Part shown: piece by piece, positions 14,117 to 20,271 of the stretch
Layout of the letters: every line of letters begins with the position of its first letter
How positions within the stretch are numbered: the stretch's first letter is position 1
Virus record (IMG/VR): IMGVR_UViG_3300021962_000398
Span: 1 to 31,779 of that record
Length of the DNA stretch: 31,779 nucleotides
Direction: 5' to 3' (one strand)
DNA from: a virus
Notes under the pieces: model-generated
What the model was told of the DNA's origin: nothing
The model's database searches: none
The model's input: only the letters and a program-made list of their open reading frames with translations
Translations under genes and position numbers: made by a program

Positions 14117-14440
14117 ATGCTTTCTACGCAATATCGCCTTCGTCTTGAAGCAATCTGTGATAAGATTGTTAAAAGAGAGTCAGTAGAATTAAGCGAAATG
14201 ATATGGGCAGAGAAACTTGCGAAAGCAAATCGTTCTGCTGCTACAATGTTGCGCCAGGCAAGAAGAAAAGCGGAAAATCCTGATATGGTTGAAGGTGATA
14301 TGGATGACTTTCTCAATCAATTAGATATTGGTGGGATTGGAAACGAAAGATTTGGTAAGAGACATTTTGAAAGTATTGATGACTTGCACGATTGGTTTAG
14401 GCGTGATGAAGACGAAACCGATTGGAGGACTCGTGATTGA
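14117..14440 (+). CDS. conserved cyanophage protein of unknown function
   Basis: A 107-residue protein with a CTGGAGAT ribosome site. It begins MLSTQYRLRLEAICDKI and continues WAEKLAKANRSAATMLRQARR, a pattern I recall from many cyanophages. The N-terminal 55 residues are helical and basic; the C-terminal half is acidic (DMDDFLNQLDIGG and RRDEDETDWRTRD). The split of charge could let it bridge a nucleic acid and a protein, which is a guess. It overlaps the next gene by four bases. Confidence 0.7.
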   Translation: MLSTQYRLRLEAICDKIVKRESVELSEMIWAEKLAKANRSAATMLRQARRKAENPDMVEGDMDDFLNQLDIGGIGNERFGKRHFESIDDLHDWFRRDEDETDWRTRD

Positions 14441-14643
14441 AATACGACGATTTCATTCACAAGGGTACTGAGTTCTATATGGATATGGTGCGTTTGATTG
14501 ATGTCAAACTCAAGTATCGTTTAGAGTTAACTGATGAAGAGAAAGAAATTAAAGATCACATCATGGAGTTTCAACATCAAGTTAAAATCAATGAGTTGAG
14601 AGATAAATTTGAGAAGTGCTACGAGATTGACAAAGACAAATAG
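14437..14643 (+). CDS. small hypothetical protein (TTG start)
   Basis: A 68-residue helical protein. The TTG at 14437 is chosen because GGAGG at 14424-14428 is eight bases upstream, and it gives the usual four-base overlap (TTGA) with the previous gene; the next in-frame ATG is 42 bases further in. The sequence is highly charged (LELTDEEKEIKDHIMEFQHQV), probably an alpha-helical hairpin. The end of the gene also holds the -35 box of the next promoter. Not recognised. Confidence 0.6.
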   Translation: MKYDDFIHKGTEFYMDMVRLIDVKLKYRLELTDEEKEIKDHIMEFQHQVKINELRDKFEKCYEIDKDK

Positions 14644-14655
14644 ATAGTCTATAAT
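14627..14655 (+). promoter_or_regulatory. consensus sigma-70 promoter
   Basis: TTGACA (14627-14632), 17 bases, TATAAT (14650-14655): both boxes are perfect. The -35 lies in the last codons of the preceding gene; predicted start near 14662, 16 bases before the ATG at 14678, so the leader is very short. Confidence 0.8.
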
Positions 14656-14677
14656 TCCTAAACACATAACTTTTATC

Positions 14678-14878
14678 ATGGATTATAAACCATATTCACC
14701 TGAGTGGCATCGCTACAGATACTTAAAAGAAGCGATTGATAAGTATCTGGATGACTATGTGGATAATGCAACTGTAATGTCTGATATTCTTGATGTTCTT
14801 TCTGCACGTTCAGAAGCAGCTCATAGAGAATTTGTGCAGATTAATGAATTAGAATCAATGCTGCATAAAGCGCAGTAG
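14678..14878 (+). CDS. small conserved cyanophage protein
   Basis: A 66-residue protein beginning MDYKPYSPEWHRYRYLKEAI, then an amphipathic helix with YLDDYVDNATVMSDILDVL and a charged C-terminal helix. A perfect sigma-70 promoter directly upstream implies strong immediate-early expression. No ribosome site is clear. I recall the PYSPEWHRxRYLxEA start from other cyanophages but know of no function. Confidence 0.68.
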   Translation: MDYKPYSPEWHRYRYLKEAIDKYLDDYVDNATVMSDILDVLSARSEAAHREFVQINELESMLHKAQ

Positions 14879-14915
14879 GTATATACTCGTAGGCATAAAT
14901 TATTGTTAAGAATCC

Positions 14916-14944
14916 CTGACAAATCACCTAGATAGTTGTAGAAT
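14916..14944 (+). promoter_or_regulatory. probable sigma-70 promoter
   Basis: CTGACA (14916-14921), 17 bases, TAGAAT (14939-14944), in the 129-base gap between genes at 14878 and 15008. Nothing else was found in that gap apart from this and the GGAGG at 14998. Confidence 0.52.
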
Positions 14945-15007
14945 AATGAGGTCATAAGAATGAAAGAAAATTCTTGATTATGATATTCTTTGTGCGTGGA
15001 GGTCATT

Positions 15008-15181
15008 ATGCACAACTTAATTTCTTACAATCAATTAGCTGCATGGAAACAAATTGAACCAACCCTAAATGAATTCATCGATCAGCACGAACTTATGAAT
15101 TCCTATTTTGAGTGCTTGACTGAGTGCAGTGAGGATACGCAGAGTTGTAGAAAAATATGTAGGCAAATCCTTTCATCATAG
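15008..15181 (+). CDS. small protein with twin CX3C motif
   Basis: A 57-residue protein. ATG 15008 is chosen because GGAGG (14998-15002) lies five bases upstream; the GTG at 14990 would include that site. Four Cys form a CX3C...CX3C pattern (Cys36, 40, 47, 51) on what should be two short helices, able to make two disulfides or bind a metal. The N-terminus MHNLISYNQLAAWKQIEP is one I recall from cyanophages. A terminator follows 23 bases after the stop. Role unknown. Confidence 0.68.
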   Translation: MHNLISYNQLAAWKQIEPTLNEFIDQHELMNSYFECLTECSEDTQSCRKICRQILSS

Positions 15182-15204
15182 TCCAGTTGTTTAACCGTCC
15201 CTTC

Positions 15205-15232
15205 ACCCTTGACTTTCTCAGTCAAGGGTTTT
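15205..15232 (+). terminator. rho-independent terminator
   Basis: ACCCTTGACT (15205-15214) pairs perfectly over 10 bp with AGTCAAGGGT (15220-15229) around a TTCTC loop, then TTTTATT. It shares flanks with the terminator at 12344. Confidence 0.85.
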
Positions 15233-15237
15233 ATTAT
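15209..15237 (+). promoter_or_regulatory. possible promoter overlapping the terminator
   Basis: TTGACT (15209-15214, inside the left hairpin arm), 17 bases, TATTAT (15232-15237). Predicted start is near 15244, beyond the ATG at 15236 and 16 bases before the in-frame ATG at 15260. Confidence 0.42.
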
Positions 15238-15673
15238 GTCTACATATCAATCCCCTCCAATGACTTACAAAGCAACCCTAAAAGTTTCTTTCGATACTGA
15301 ATGGACTTCTACACATTACAGTAGTGGTTTTGATGATATGATGCTCCCCGAAGAGCATTATATTTTTCAGGTTCCTGCTGAAGATCTTAATACTTATCAA
15401 TTGTTTAACTTTTTCGCAACCGTTGCCCGTGCGATGGGACACGATGACATCAACATTATGAAAGGTGCTTGTGCTCTCGCATTTGGTGAACACCGAAAAG
15501 AAGAAGATATGCGTAAGGTTGCTGATGAGTTTGAACTAACTTTGGGTGAAGACCTGAGGAAGAAGTTTGATGATATGCAACAGGCAGACGCAGAGTGGGA
15601 ACGTCTTAAAAAAGGTCCGATGGGAACTGCATTGACTGATGAAGAACTGACTAATCTGGAGGAAGGAGTATGA
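15236..15673 (+). CDS. conserved hypothetical protein, 137-145 residues
   Basis: A 145-residue protein if started at 15236. If the overlapping promoter is real, translation would start at the ATG at 15260 (MTYKATLKVSFDTEW, 137 residues). The N-terminal part is a beta-rich domain (ATLKVSFDTEWTSTHYSSGF, then EHYIFQVPAEDLNTYQLFNFF). The C-terminal part is helical and charged (KEEDMRKVADEFEL, DDMQQADAEWERL). Its stop overlaps the next ATG by four bases. I do not recognise a family. Confidence 0.65.
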   Translation: MSTYQSPPMTYKATLKVSFDTEWTSTHYSSGFDDMMLPEEHYIFQVPAEDLNTYQLFNFFATVARAMGHDDINIMKGACALAFGEHRKEEDMRKVADEFELTLGEDLRKKFDDMQQADAEWERLKKGPMGTALTDEELTNLEEGV

Positions 15674-15942
15674 AACTGATTCAGTTTGGTGTAAGAGACG
15701 ATTACGGAACCGAAGTATATTTCACTCTTCTTACCACAAAACGATACTCACTTCTTCAATTTGCGGTTGATTATGGTGAGTATGGTAACTGGATTGAATG
15801 GCCTTATTTTCAGATGAGTATGGGTTATGGTAGGTTACTATCAGTTCTATTCTCCATTGGAAGAGTTGGTTTTACTTTTGATATTGCTGGTCGTAACTGG
15901 CGCGATGAGTTGTTTTATGTTCAGAAAGATGAAACTCTTTGA
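15670..15942 (+). CDS. small protein, paralogue pair member 1
   Basis: A 90-residue protein starting at ATGA overlap with the previous gene. It reads MKLIQFGVRDDYGTEVYFTLLTT, then SLLQFAVDYGEYGNWIEWPYFQMSMG, then FSIGRVGFTFDIAGRNWR (only fragments given). The next protein has the same order: MKL, D(Y/F)G, YFxLLT, a hydrophobic strand, and an Arg-rich end, so the two are probably products of duplication. High aromatic content suggests a compact beta-sheet domain. Function unknown. Confidence 0.65.
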   Translation: MKLIQFGVRDDYGTEVYFTLLTTKRYSLLQFAVDYGEYGNWIEWPYFQMSMGYGRLLSVLFSIGRVGFTFDIAGRNWRDELFYVQKDETL

Positions 15943-16189
15943 TTATGCACACTATGAAGACTTTGGGCACGAGTGGTATTTCCAACTACTCACATACTAC
16001 CCAAAGTTTGCTCTATGTGATATTGGTGTCCAATGGGATGATTACCCTGCCACTGAAATCTTCCCATTGTTACTGATTAGTTTTGGTAGCAGGTCTTTGT
16101 GTGGATTTTCATTTCGTTGGAAGTGGTTTCAGATTAGGTGTGATATAATTCAGACACGACCCCGTAACCTTAAAGCATACGGACGATGA
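15929..16189 (+). CDS. small protein, paralogue pair member 2
   Basis: An 86-residue protein. The ATG at 15929 gives a start (MKLFDYAHYEDFGHEWYFQLLT) that lines up with member 1; the longer form from 15827 would lie mostly inside the preceding gene and is rejected. It shares YFxLLT, a central ILLxSxG-like strand (PLLLISFGSRSLCG) and FSFRWKWFQIR at the end. It overlaps the upstream gene by 14 bases and the downstream by four. Not recognised beyond the pairing. Confidence 0.62.
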   Translation: MKLFDYAHYEDFGHEWYFQLLTYYPKFALCDIGVQWDDYPATEIFPLLLISFGSRSLCGFSFRWKWFQIRCDIIQTRPRNLKAYGR

Positions 16190-16371
16190 CTGAAATGAGA
16201 CACCAGCACAAACTCCAAAAAACCAGAATGTTGATTGATGCTGTTGAGTACTTCATTTACACTATCAAAGATGCTGCTTCTCAACACTGGGTGAATGAAT
16301 ATCAAGAGTTGCTGAAAGAACTTGAAGAAGAAGAAGCACAACTTGAAAGAACTATTGAGAGGAAATCGTGA
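16186..16371 (+). CDS. small coiled-coil protein
   Basis: A 61-residue, all-helical protein. Residues 41-58 (ELLKELEEEEAQLERTIE) form a strongly acidic coiled-coil-like helix. It starts at the ATGA overlap with the previous gene; a second ATG lies at 16195. The next gene begins within its stop. Function unknown. Confidence 0.6.
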   Translation: MTEMRHQHKLQKTRMLIDAVEYFIYTIKDAASQHWVNEYQELLKELEEEEAQLERTIERKS

Positions 16372-16577
16372 TGACTAAAGACGAACTCAAGAATTTCAAT
16401 CCATCAACTGTAGATTATTACCAAGTTGCCTACAAATACGATAGAGCAGACCCAAACGAGTTCCGCACACAAAAACATGAAACAATGAGAATGGCACTTG
16501 CTGGCGCTCACTTTCTTGAAGCACGAGGACAATATACTATCATCTCTGTAACACCAATCTATAAAACTAATGACTGA
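16371..16577 (+). CDS. small hypothetical protein
   Basis: A 68-residue protein started at the ATG at 16371 (TGATG overlap); a GTG directly upstream at 16368 would add one residue. The phrase DYYQVAYKYDRADPNEFRTQ is followed by a helix ETMRMALAGAHFLEA and a strand YTIISVTPIYK, a small alpha/beta fold. AGAGGAAA upstream (16357-16364) can serve as ribosome site. Not recognised. Confidence 0.6.
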   Translation: MTKDELKNFNPSTVDYYQVAYKYDRADPNEFRTQKHETMRMALAGAHFLEARGQYTIISVTPIYKTND

Positions 16578-16842
16578 ACTATCACTCAAATGGAAACAAA
16601 TCTTTGATGAAATCTCAACAGCAGATAACCACATCACAGGTAAAATCAACTACTACAACCTCGCAAGTATCTTGGAGGATTTGTATGTAGAAAATGCTGA
16701 ACTCAAAGCAAGGGTAGAAGCACTTGAACGGGATACACAACCTTGGACACATCCTGAAAGTGGTTTAGCATCAAATATTGGTTCTGATCTATTAGACGCA
16801 TTTCATAACATTGCTATCAATTCCAAGAATAAAAATGACTGA
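16570..16842 (+). CDS. small hypothetical protein with coiled coil
   Basis: A 90-residue protein overlapping the previous gene by eight bases (ATGACTGA). Residues 34-54 carry a heptad-like helix (LEDLYVENAELKARVEALER). The C-terminal part is polar with DAFHNIAINSKNKND. The next gene overlaps by the same eight bases. Not recognised. Confidence 0.58.
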   Translation: MTELSLKWKQIFDEISTADNHITGKINYYNLASILEDLYVENAELKARVEALERDTQPWTHPESGLASNIGSDLLDAFHNIAINSKNKND

Positions 16843-16999
16843 ACCATACCCTGATGCGATGTTTGAAGAAGCAGAACGCAGAGAACTCATCAATGAAGCC
16901 CTTATAGAACTTGATGCGATTGTATTGGGAGGACAAAACACCAGAGAGTTTTATCTTTCAGTATCTCATATTCGTAATGTATTGGAAAGATTGAAGTGA
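16835..16999 (+). CDS. small hypothetical protein
   Basis: A 54-residue acidic helical protein. ATG 16835 is preferred over the upstream in-frame start at 16811 because it repeats the ATGACTGA overlap used by the gene before. Sequence includes MFEEAERRELINEALIELDA and HIRNVLERLK. Not recognised. Confidence 0.57.
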   Translation: MTEPYPDAMFEEAERRELINEALIELDAIVLGGQNTREFYLSVSHIRNVLERLK

Positions 17000-17166
17000 C
17001 ATACAAAGTCAGATATACTGGTTTTGGTCCATATAAAGATAAGTTTGAACCAAATCAAATCTTTACAGTGAAAGAAATGTTACCTTATGCTTGGCACGAA
17101 AACTTTACCTTTGAAGAAGTAGAAGGTGAATATCATACAATTTTCTTTGAGGATGTGATAGAATGA
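16996..17166 (+). CDS. small hypothetical protein (GTG start)
   Basis: A 56-residue beta-rich protein with a GTG start overlapping the previous stop by four bases (GTGA). It reads MTYKVRYTGFGPYKDKFEPNQ at the N-terminus (first 20 residues to Asn), then FTVKEMLPYAW and EGEYHTIFFEDVIE. The layout resembles small SH3-like or sensor-like beta proteins of phages, but nothing specific can be claimed. Confidence 0.55.
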   Translation: MTYKVRYTGFGPYKDKFEPNQIFTVKEMLPYAWHENFTFEEVEGEYHTIFFEDVIE

Positions 17167-17312
17167 ACTTCACAAAACGCCAACTGGTTCTATTGACGAC
17201 TGCCCTTACTCTGTTCTATGATGAGATCGCAAAGACCGCACCTGCCGAAATGAAAACAGAAGTAATGGAAATCGCAGAGATGGTTCAGGATGCTTATACG
17301 GAGGCAGAATGA
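17163..17312 (+). CDS. small hypothetical protein
   Basis: A 49-residue helical protein between four-base overlaps on both sides. The first half is hydrophobic (RQLVLLTTALTLFYDEI) but interrupted by charge, so an amphipathic helix is likelier than a membrane span. The second half is acidic with five Met/Glu-rich turns. Not recognised. Confidence 0.52.
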   Translation: MNFTKRQLVLLTTALTLFYDEIAKTAPAEMKTEVMEIAEMVQDAYTEAE

Positions 17313-17611
17313 CCAATCTAATTAATAAACTACTTGCTTTTTTTAATATCAAACTTGTATCTACTAAATCCGATACAAGTTTGGTGAAAGAAAGTGTAAA
17401 GTTCTTGGACCAACATAAGGGTTATTGGAATGATGTTATTTTTTCCCCTCCCTATGTTGGGGATATTAACTATGTCCAAGAAAAAGTAAAGGATGAGTTT
17501 CCACAAGTTTCTGGAAAAACTTATATTTGTGAAATGATACCAGAAAAAAAATATTACGATTATAATGGAGATACTTATACAGCAGAACAACTTCAAGAGA
17601 AACTGCGATGA
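17309..17611 (+). CDS. hypothetical protein, 100 residues
   Basis: A 100-residue protein with CGGAGGC (17299-17305) upstream. The N-terminus (NLINKLLAFFNIKL) is a hydrophobic helix that may lie along a membrane. The remainder is mixed, with EKKYYDYNGDTYTAEQLQEKL at the C-terminus (20 residues from the first Lys-Lys). A chance SPPY near residue 46 resembles a methyltransferase motif, but the protein is too short and lacks an AdoMet site. Not recognised. Confidence 0.58.
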   Translation: MTNLINKLLAFFNIKLVSTKSDTSLVKESVKFLDQHKGYWNDVIFSPPYVGDINYVQEKVKDEFPQVSGKTYICEMIPEKKYYDYNGDTYTAEQLQEKLR

Positions 17612-17793
17612 GTAGATTTACTGAAAACCCAGACGAAATCGTACTTCAAGACATTCAAATGTTTCATCTTGAAAGTATGAATGAAAGGACACTCTGGATT
17701 GGTGTTTACGGTGATGATGGTAAAATCTATCACTTGAATATTTCTGCGGATGGTGATAAACTGCGTTATTATTGGAGTGATGAAACCGCGTGA
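17608..17793 (+). CDS. small hypothetical protein
   Basis: A 61-residue protein starting inside the previous stop (ATGA). The C-terminal half is a beta meander (TLWIGVYGDDGKIYHLNISA, then DKLRYYW). Acidic overall. Not recognised; the ATGA coupling and composition match its neighbours. Confidence 0.58.
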   Translation: MSRFTENPDEIVLQDIQMFHLESMNERTLWIGVYGDDGKIYHLNISADGDKLRYYWSDETA

Positions 17794-17799
17794 TTAAAA

Positions 17800-17958
17800 A
17801 TGTTTGAAACTAAAACATCTTGGTGGTTTGAGAAACAAGACCGCAAAACCTGGTTACATCGTGCTCAATCTGAACTTGAAAAGATTGTAGAACGACACGA
17901 TGATGATATTGAACAGATTGAAAGACGATTGCGTTATTTGGAGGAGGAGTTGCCGTGA
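17800..17958 (+). CDS. small coiled-coil protein
   Basis: A 52-residue protein starting six bases after the previous stop. After an aromatic N-terminus (TSWWFEKQDRKTWLH) it becomes one long charged helix (ELEKIVERHDDDIEQIERRL) that could dimerise. It overlaps the next GTG start by four bases and contains that gene's GGAGGAGG site. Not recognised. Confidence 0.55.
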   Translation: MFETKTSWWFEKQDRKTWLHRAQSELEKIVERHDDDIEQIERRLRYLEEELP

Positions 17959-18302
17959 GGTTTGAGAATCCAACAAAACTTGAACTTTTCCTTGATGGAT
18001 TCCGTAACTTCTGGAACTGTCTTGATTGTTATAATGATGGTGATACTTGGGGATACCAGGAATTTTGGGAGGGACTATCATTAGGTTGGTATATGGAATA
18101 TATCTACCCATATGATGATGCTTTTAATCCCACTATTTCTCCTGAAAGAAAGTTAAGGTTGGACCAGAAACCACCAGTCATTTATGTTTCACAAGAAGCA
18201 TATGATGCTCTTATAGAAGCAATCAATAAACCACCAGATCCCGAAGTAGTAGAGCGATTAAAACAAATTATATCTAAACCCGCACCTTGGGAGGAACAAT
18301 GA
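17955..18302 (+). CDS. protein with DUF1778/TacA-antitoxin-like C-terminus
   Basis: A 115-residue protein with a GTG start, strongly supported by GGAGGAGG at 17941-17948 and a four-base overlap. The first 60 residues are aromatic and acidic (FRNFWNCLDCYND, WGYQEFWEGLSLGWYMEYIY). From residue 75, PPVIYVSQEAYDALIEAINK leads into PPDPEVVERLKQIISKPAPWEE. The pattern xxxSxEaydaLxeaLxxPPxPxxxLxxLlxxxxPW is that of the toxin-neutralising C-terminus of DUF1778/TacA-type antitoxins. No RHH DNA-binding domain and no GNAT toxin gene are seen next to it. It could blunt a host toxin or be an unrelated use of the motif. Confidence 0.65.
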   Translation: MRFENPTKLELFLDGFRNFWNCLDCYNDGDTWGYQEFWEGLSLGWYMEYIYPYDDAFNPTISPERKLRLDQKPPVIYVSQEAYDALIEAINKPPDPEVVERLKQIISKPAPWEEQ

Positions 18303-18550
18303 CACAAGACGATAAACAATTTCTGAAAGAGTTTCTGCGTGGATTTGGTGGTGCTAGTATTATTTTTATCGGTCTTTGTTTAGTACTTTCCTATATCGTC
18401 TGGGCATCAGGTAGTAATACCGAGACAGATAAATCACAGTCCACCAAAGTAGTTGGTACATACAAAGAATGTGATATAATTCAGTGGCACTATGGATCTC
18501 TTGCTGAATACAAATACTTCCTATATTGTCCTAATGAACGAGAAATCTAA
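18299..18550 (+). CDS. one-TM membrane protein
   Basis: An 83-residue protein with GGGAGGAA upstream. Residues 17-37 (GGASIIFIGLCLVLSYIVWA) form one membrane segment after a short cytoplasmic, charged N-terminus. The C-terminal part (about 45 residues) has two Cys (KECDII, LYCPNE) and would be periplasmic if the positive-inside rule holds. ATG 18299 is taken because the upstream TTG lies inside the ribosome site. Family not recognised. Confidence 0.62.
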   Translation: MTQDDKQFLKEFLRGFGGASIIFIGLCLVLSYIVWASGSNTETDKSQSTKVVGTYKECDIIQWHYGSLAEYKYFLYCPNEREI

Positions 18551-18710
18551 AATCTACTATAATGTCTGGTGCTGTGCTTATCAACGCAGAGGGATATATA
18601 AAGGAACAGATAGAGAACATAGAGAGCACGAAACTGTGAGAATGTGTCTTGATATGAAAGATGTGAAGTTCTATCAGTTTGATACTGAAAAACCGCGATA
18701 TCTAAAATGA
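18534..18710 (+). CDS. small protein of the CAxQRxxIY type (copy 1)
   Basis: A 58-residue protein. ATG 18534 overlaps the previous gene by 17 bases; the ORF is open further upstream but only inside that gene. It carries VWCCAYQRRGIYKGTDREHR then EHETVRMCLDM and FYQF. The protein at 20624-20797 has the same order (CAVQRSNIY, DRHAREHTTV, FWRQF), so they are paralogues. A helical, His- and Arg-rich core is shared. Function unknown. Confidence 0.62.
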   Translation: MNEKSKIYYNVWCCAYQRRGIYKGTDREHREHETVRMCLDMKDVKFYQFDTEKPRYLK

Positions 18711-19045
18711 CTTGGACTCAATACATCTTCACACATTTGATTCCTTCATGGTTCCAAACCATTGGAGGTAATTTTCGTATCTGGAGAGATTTAGTAACTG
18801 GGAACTACAAAGATTATGCTCTAATGTGGTATGATGACCCATATGAAGAGTGTTATGAATGGTTCTGGTCTTCCTTGAATATTGATGACACACTACCAAA
18901 AGAGTTTCTTGAACATCTTCAGCAAATGGTAGATGATATTGAGAGTGGTAAAGTAGAGACAGTTCCATTTACTCAAGAGATGTTTGATGAGATAGATAAT
19001 CTTGTTGGTGATTTGGTAGAGGAGAAAGAAGATGGGGATGTTTGA
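18707..19045 (+). CDS. hypothetical protein, 112 residues
   Basis: A 112-residue protein starting at an ATGA overlap. The N-terminal half is aromatic (WTQYIFTHLIPSWFQTIGG, DYALMWYDDPYEECYEWFW); the C-terminal half is acidic and helical, ending DLVEEKEDGDV. It overlaps the next gene by 14 bases. Its Trp/Tyr-rich start resembles that of the protein at 17955-18302 in flavour, but no clear alignment can be made. Not recognised. Confidence 0.6.
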   Translation: MTWTQYIFTHLIPSWFQTIGGNFRIWRDLVTGNYKDYALMWYDDPYEECYEWFWSSLNIDDTLPKEFLEHLQQMVDDIESGKVETVPFTQEMFDEIDNLVGDLVEEKEDGDV

Positions 19046-19424
19046 TTATGTTCGTTCTTCATATAATCTTGGAGAAAACTTCACAAATGTAGAGTGTCAA
19101 ACCAAAGATATTGAAGAAGGATATAGTGGCACGATGTCACACTTCTGGATAGATCCTGCTGGTTACTTGTGGGTTGGTGATTATACTGGAACTAATACGT
19201 TTGAGATTATTGAGAAGGATGATCCAAGATATAATGATAAACATTTTTTCTTAAATTATGAATGGATTCCTACAGGAGTTCATGGAAAATATCATGTTCA
19301 TCCAATCACCAAATATGTGGAGATTTATCCATCAAATTGGGATGGACACTATGATGATTGGCCCCGTTGTAGAATTCACTTCAAGTATGGTAAAGTGGTT
19401 GAGTACGAACATATCACCAGATGA
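19032..19424 (+). CDS. conserved MGMFDYV-type phage protein
   Basis: A 130-residue protein that begins MGMFDYVRSSYNLGENF and continues VECQTKDIEEGYSG; this start (MGMFDYxxxxxxLP...FQTKDL) is one I recall from many phage and bacterial hypothetical proteins. The body is beta-rich and His/Trp/Tyr-rich (SHFWIDPAGYLWVGDYTG, VHGKYHVHPITKYVEIYP). Homologues are small soluble proteins of unknown function. It overlaps both neighbours. Confidence 0.7.
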   Translation: MGMFDYVRSSYNLGENFTNVECQTKDIEEGYSGTMSHFWIDPAGYLWVGDYTGTNTFEIIEKDDPRYNDKHFFLNYEWIPTGVHGKYHVHPITKYVEIYPSNWDGHYDDWPRCRIHFKYGKVVEYEHITR

Positions 19425-19747
19425 TTAGCACAGAACTATTCCCCTATGAAAAGTTTGGGTTTAGATTGGAGTTTGGTGAAAAAAAGAACTCTACAATCTG
19501 CTGGTTTGAGTGCCAGGAACACCTTGACAAATACCTAGAAAGGTATAAACTAGATAAGAGAACTATTAAGATTGATTATCGTGATGGAGAACCCGTTGAA
19601 CCAAGTAAAAAACGTAAGAGAAGTGTGGAGCAAAAGCCTAAACCAAAAAGTAAAGGAAGTGCAGGTGCAGTTCGCAAACGAAAATCCAGCGTGGATTCCG
19701 TGGGAAACACTACTCGCAATACAAGAACTAAAAAACCCAAAAAATGA
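19421..19747 (+). CDS. protein with very basic C-terminal tail
   Basis: A 108-residue protein. The N-terminal half is a small folded domain with ICWFECQEHLDKYLERYKL, a phrase I recall from cyanophage proteins; Cys28 and Cys32 are spaced CX3C. From about residue 60 the tail is a disordered Lys/Arg/Ser/Pro-rich segment (KPKPKSKGSAGAVRKRKSS to TRTKKPKK), typical of nucleic-acid or nucleoid binding. Starts at an ATGA overlap. Likely role, by composition only: binding host or phage DNA or RNA. Confidence 0.65.
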   Translation: MISTELFPYEKFGFRLEFGEKKNSTICWFECQEHLDKYLERYKLDKRTIKIDYRDGEPVEPSKKRKRSVEQKPKPKSKGSAGAVRKRKSSVDSVGNTTRNTRTKKPKK

Positions 19748-19917
19748 ACAGTAAAACTTATTTGTATTATATTGCGATTCCTGCTCTTGTGTTTTTCGTT
19801 TCTGCAACAGTTTCTTACAATCTAACACCAGAAAAAACACCTGAGCATACATCTACCGTTGTTGGTAGTTCTGGTGATCTTAAATGCACTACATCTTGTG
19901 TGGTAAAGGAACAATGA
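19744..19917 (+). CDS. small exported or one-TM protein
   Basis: A 57-residue protein between four-base overlaps. Residues 6-23 (LYYIAIPALVFFVSATVS) form a membrane segment or signal peptide; two Cys near the C-terminus (LKCTTSCV) are spaced CX3C. The short tail would face the periplasm. Not recognised. Confidence 0.57.
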   Translation: MNSKTYLYYIAIPALVFFVSATVSYNLTPEKTPEHTSTVVGSSGDLKCTTSCVVKEQ

Positions 19918-20081
19918 CATCCAAAGTTAATCTTATTCTTGCTCTGCAGCAGATAGAAAATATTTCTAATCTACTGCGAAAGAATAACTATGAAGCATTT
20001 TTTACTTCACATCTCCTCCCTGTTAAATACGAAATAGAACGACAACTTGTACTGCAAAATGGAAGAAAAGAAGATAATTGA
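19914..20081 (+). CDS. small hypothetical protein
   Basis: A 55-residue helical protein starting at an ATGA overlap; an upstream in-frame ATG at 19884 would lie inside the previous gene. It includes NLILALQQIENISNLLRKNN, an amphipathic helix. It overlaps the next gene by 23 bases. Not recognised. Confidence 0.55.
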   Translation: MTSKVNLILALQQIENISNLLRKNNYEAFFTSHLLPVKYEIERQLVLQNGRKEDN

Positions 20082-20271
20082 TGATTGTTTTTATGTTCAA
20101 AAAGGAAAATTTCTTTGGGATAGTTATGATCTAGAAGGTAAAGGTCTTGTATCAGCACTTACAGAAGAATCTTGTATTAGTGGGACAAGATTTTACCTGA
20201 AAGGTAGACAAGAAGGGTGGGATGATGCTAATATTGTAAAACACGATGGAACTGTTGGAGGAAAACTCTAA
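20059..20271 (+). CDS. small conserved cyanophage protein
   Basis: A 70-residue protein. The ATG at 20059 is preferred to that at 20047. The C-terminal part (SGTRFYLKGRQEGWDDANIV then KHDGTVGGKL) is a pattern I recall from other cyanophages. It is a small beta-rich fold with a conserved Gly-Gly-Lys-Leu end. Its last base is shared with the next ATG. Function unknown. Confidence 0.62.
   Translation: MEEKKIIDDCFYVQKGKFLWDSYDLEGKGLVSALTEESCISGTRFYLKGRQEGWDDANIVKHDGTVGGKL

Noticed and set aside
14879-15007. Possible tRNA in a 129-base gap
   Set aside because: No TTC-type T-arm, anticodon arm or acceptor pairing could be formed; only a promoter is supported.
17309-17611. SPPY motif suggesting a methyltransferase
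   Set aside because: The protein has 100 residues, lacks an AdoMet-binding motif and the rest of the fold.
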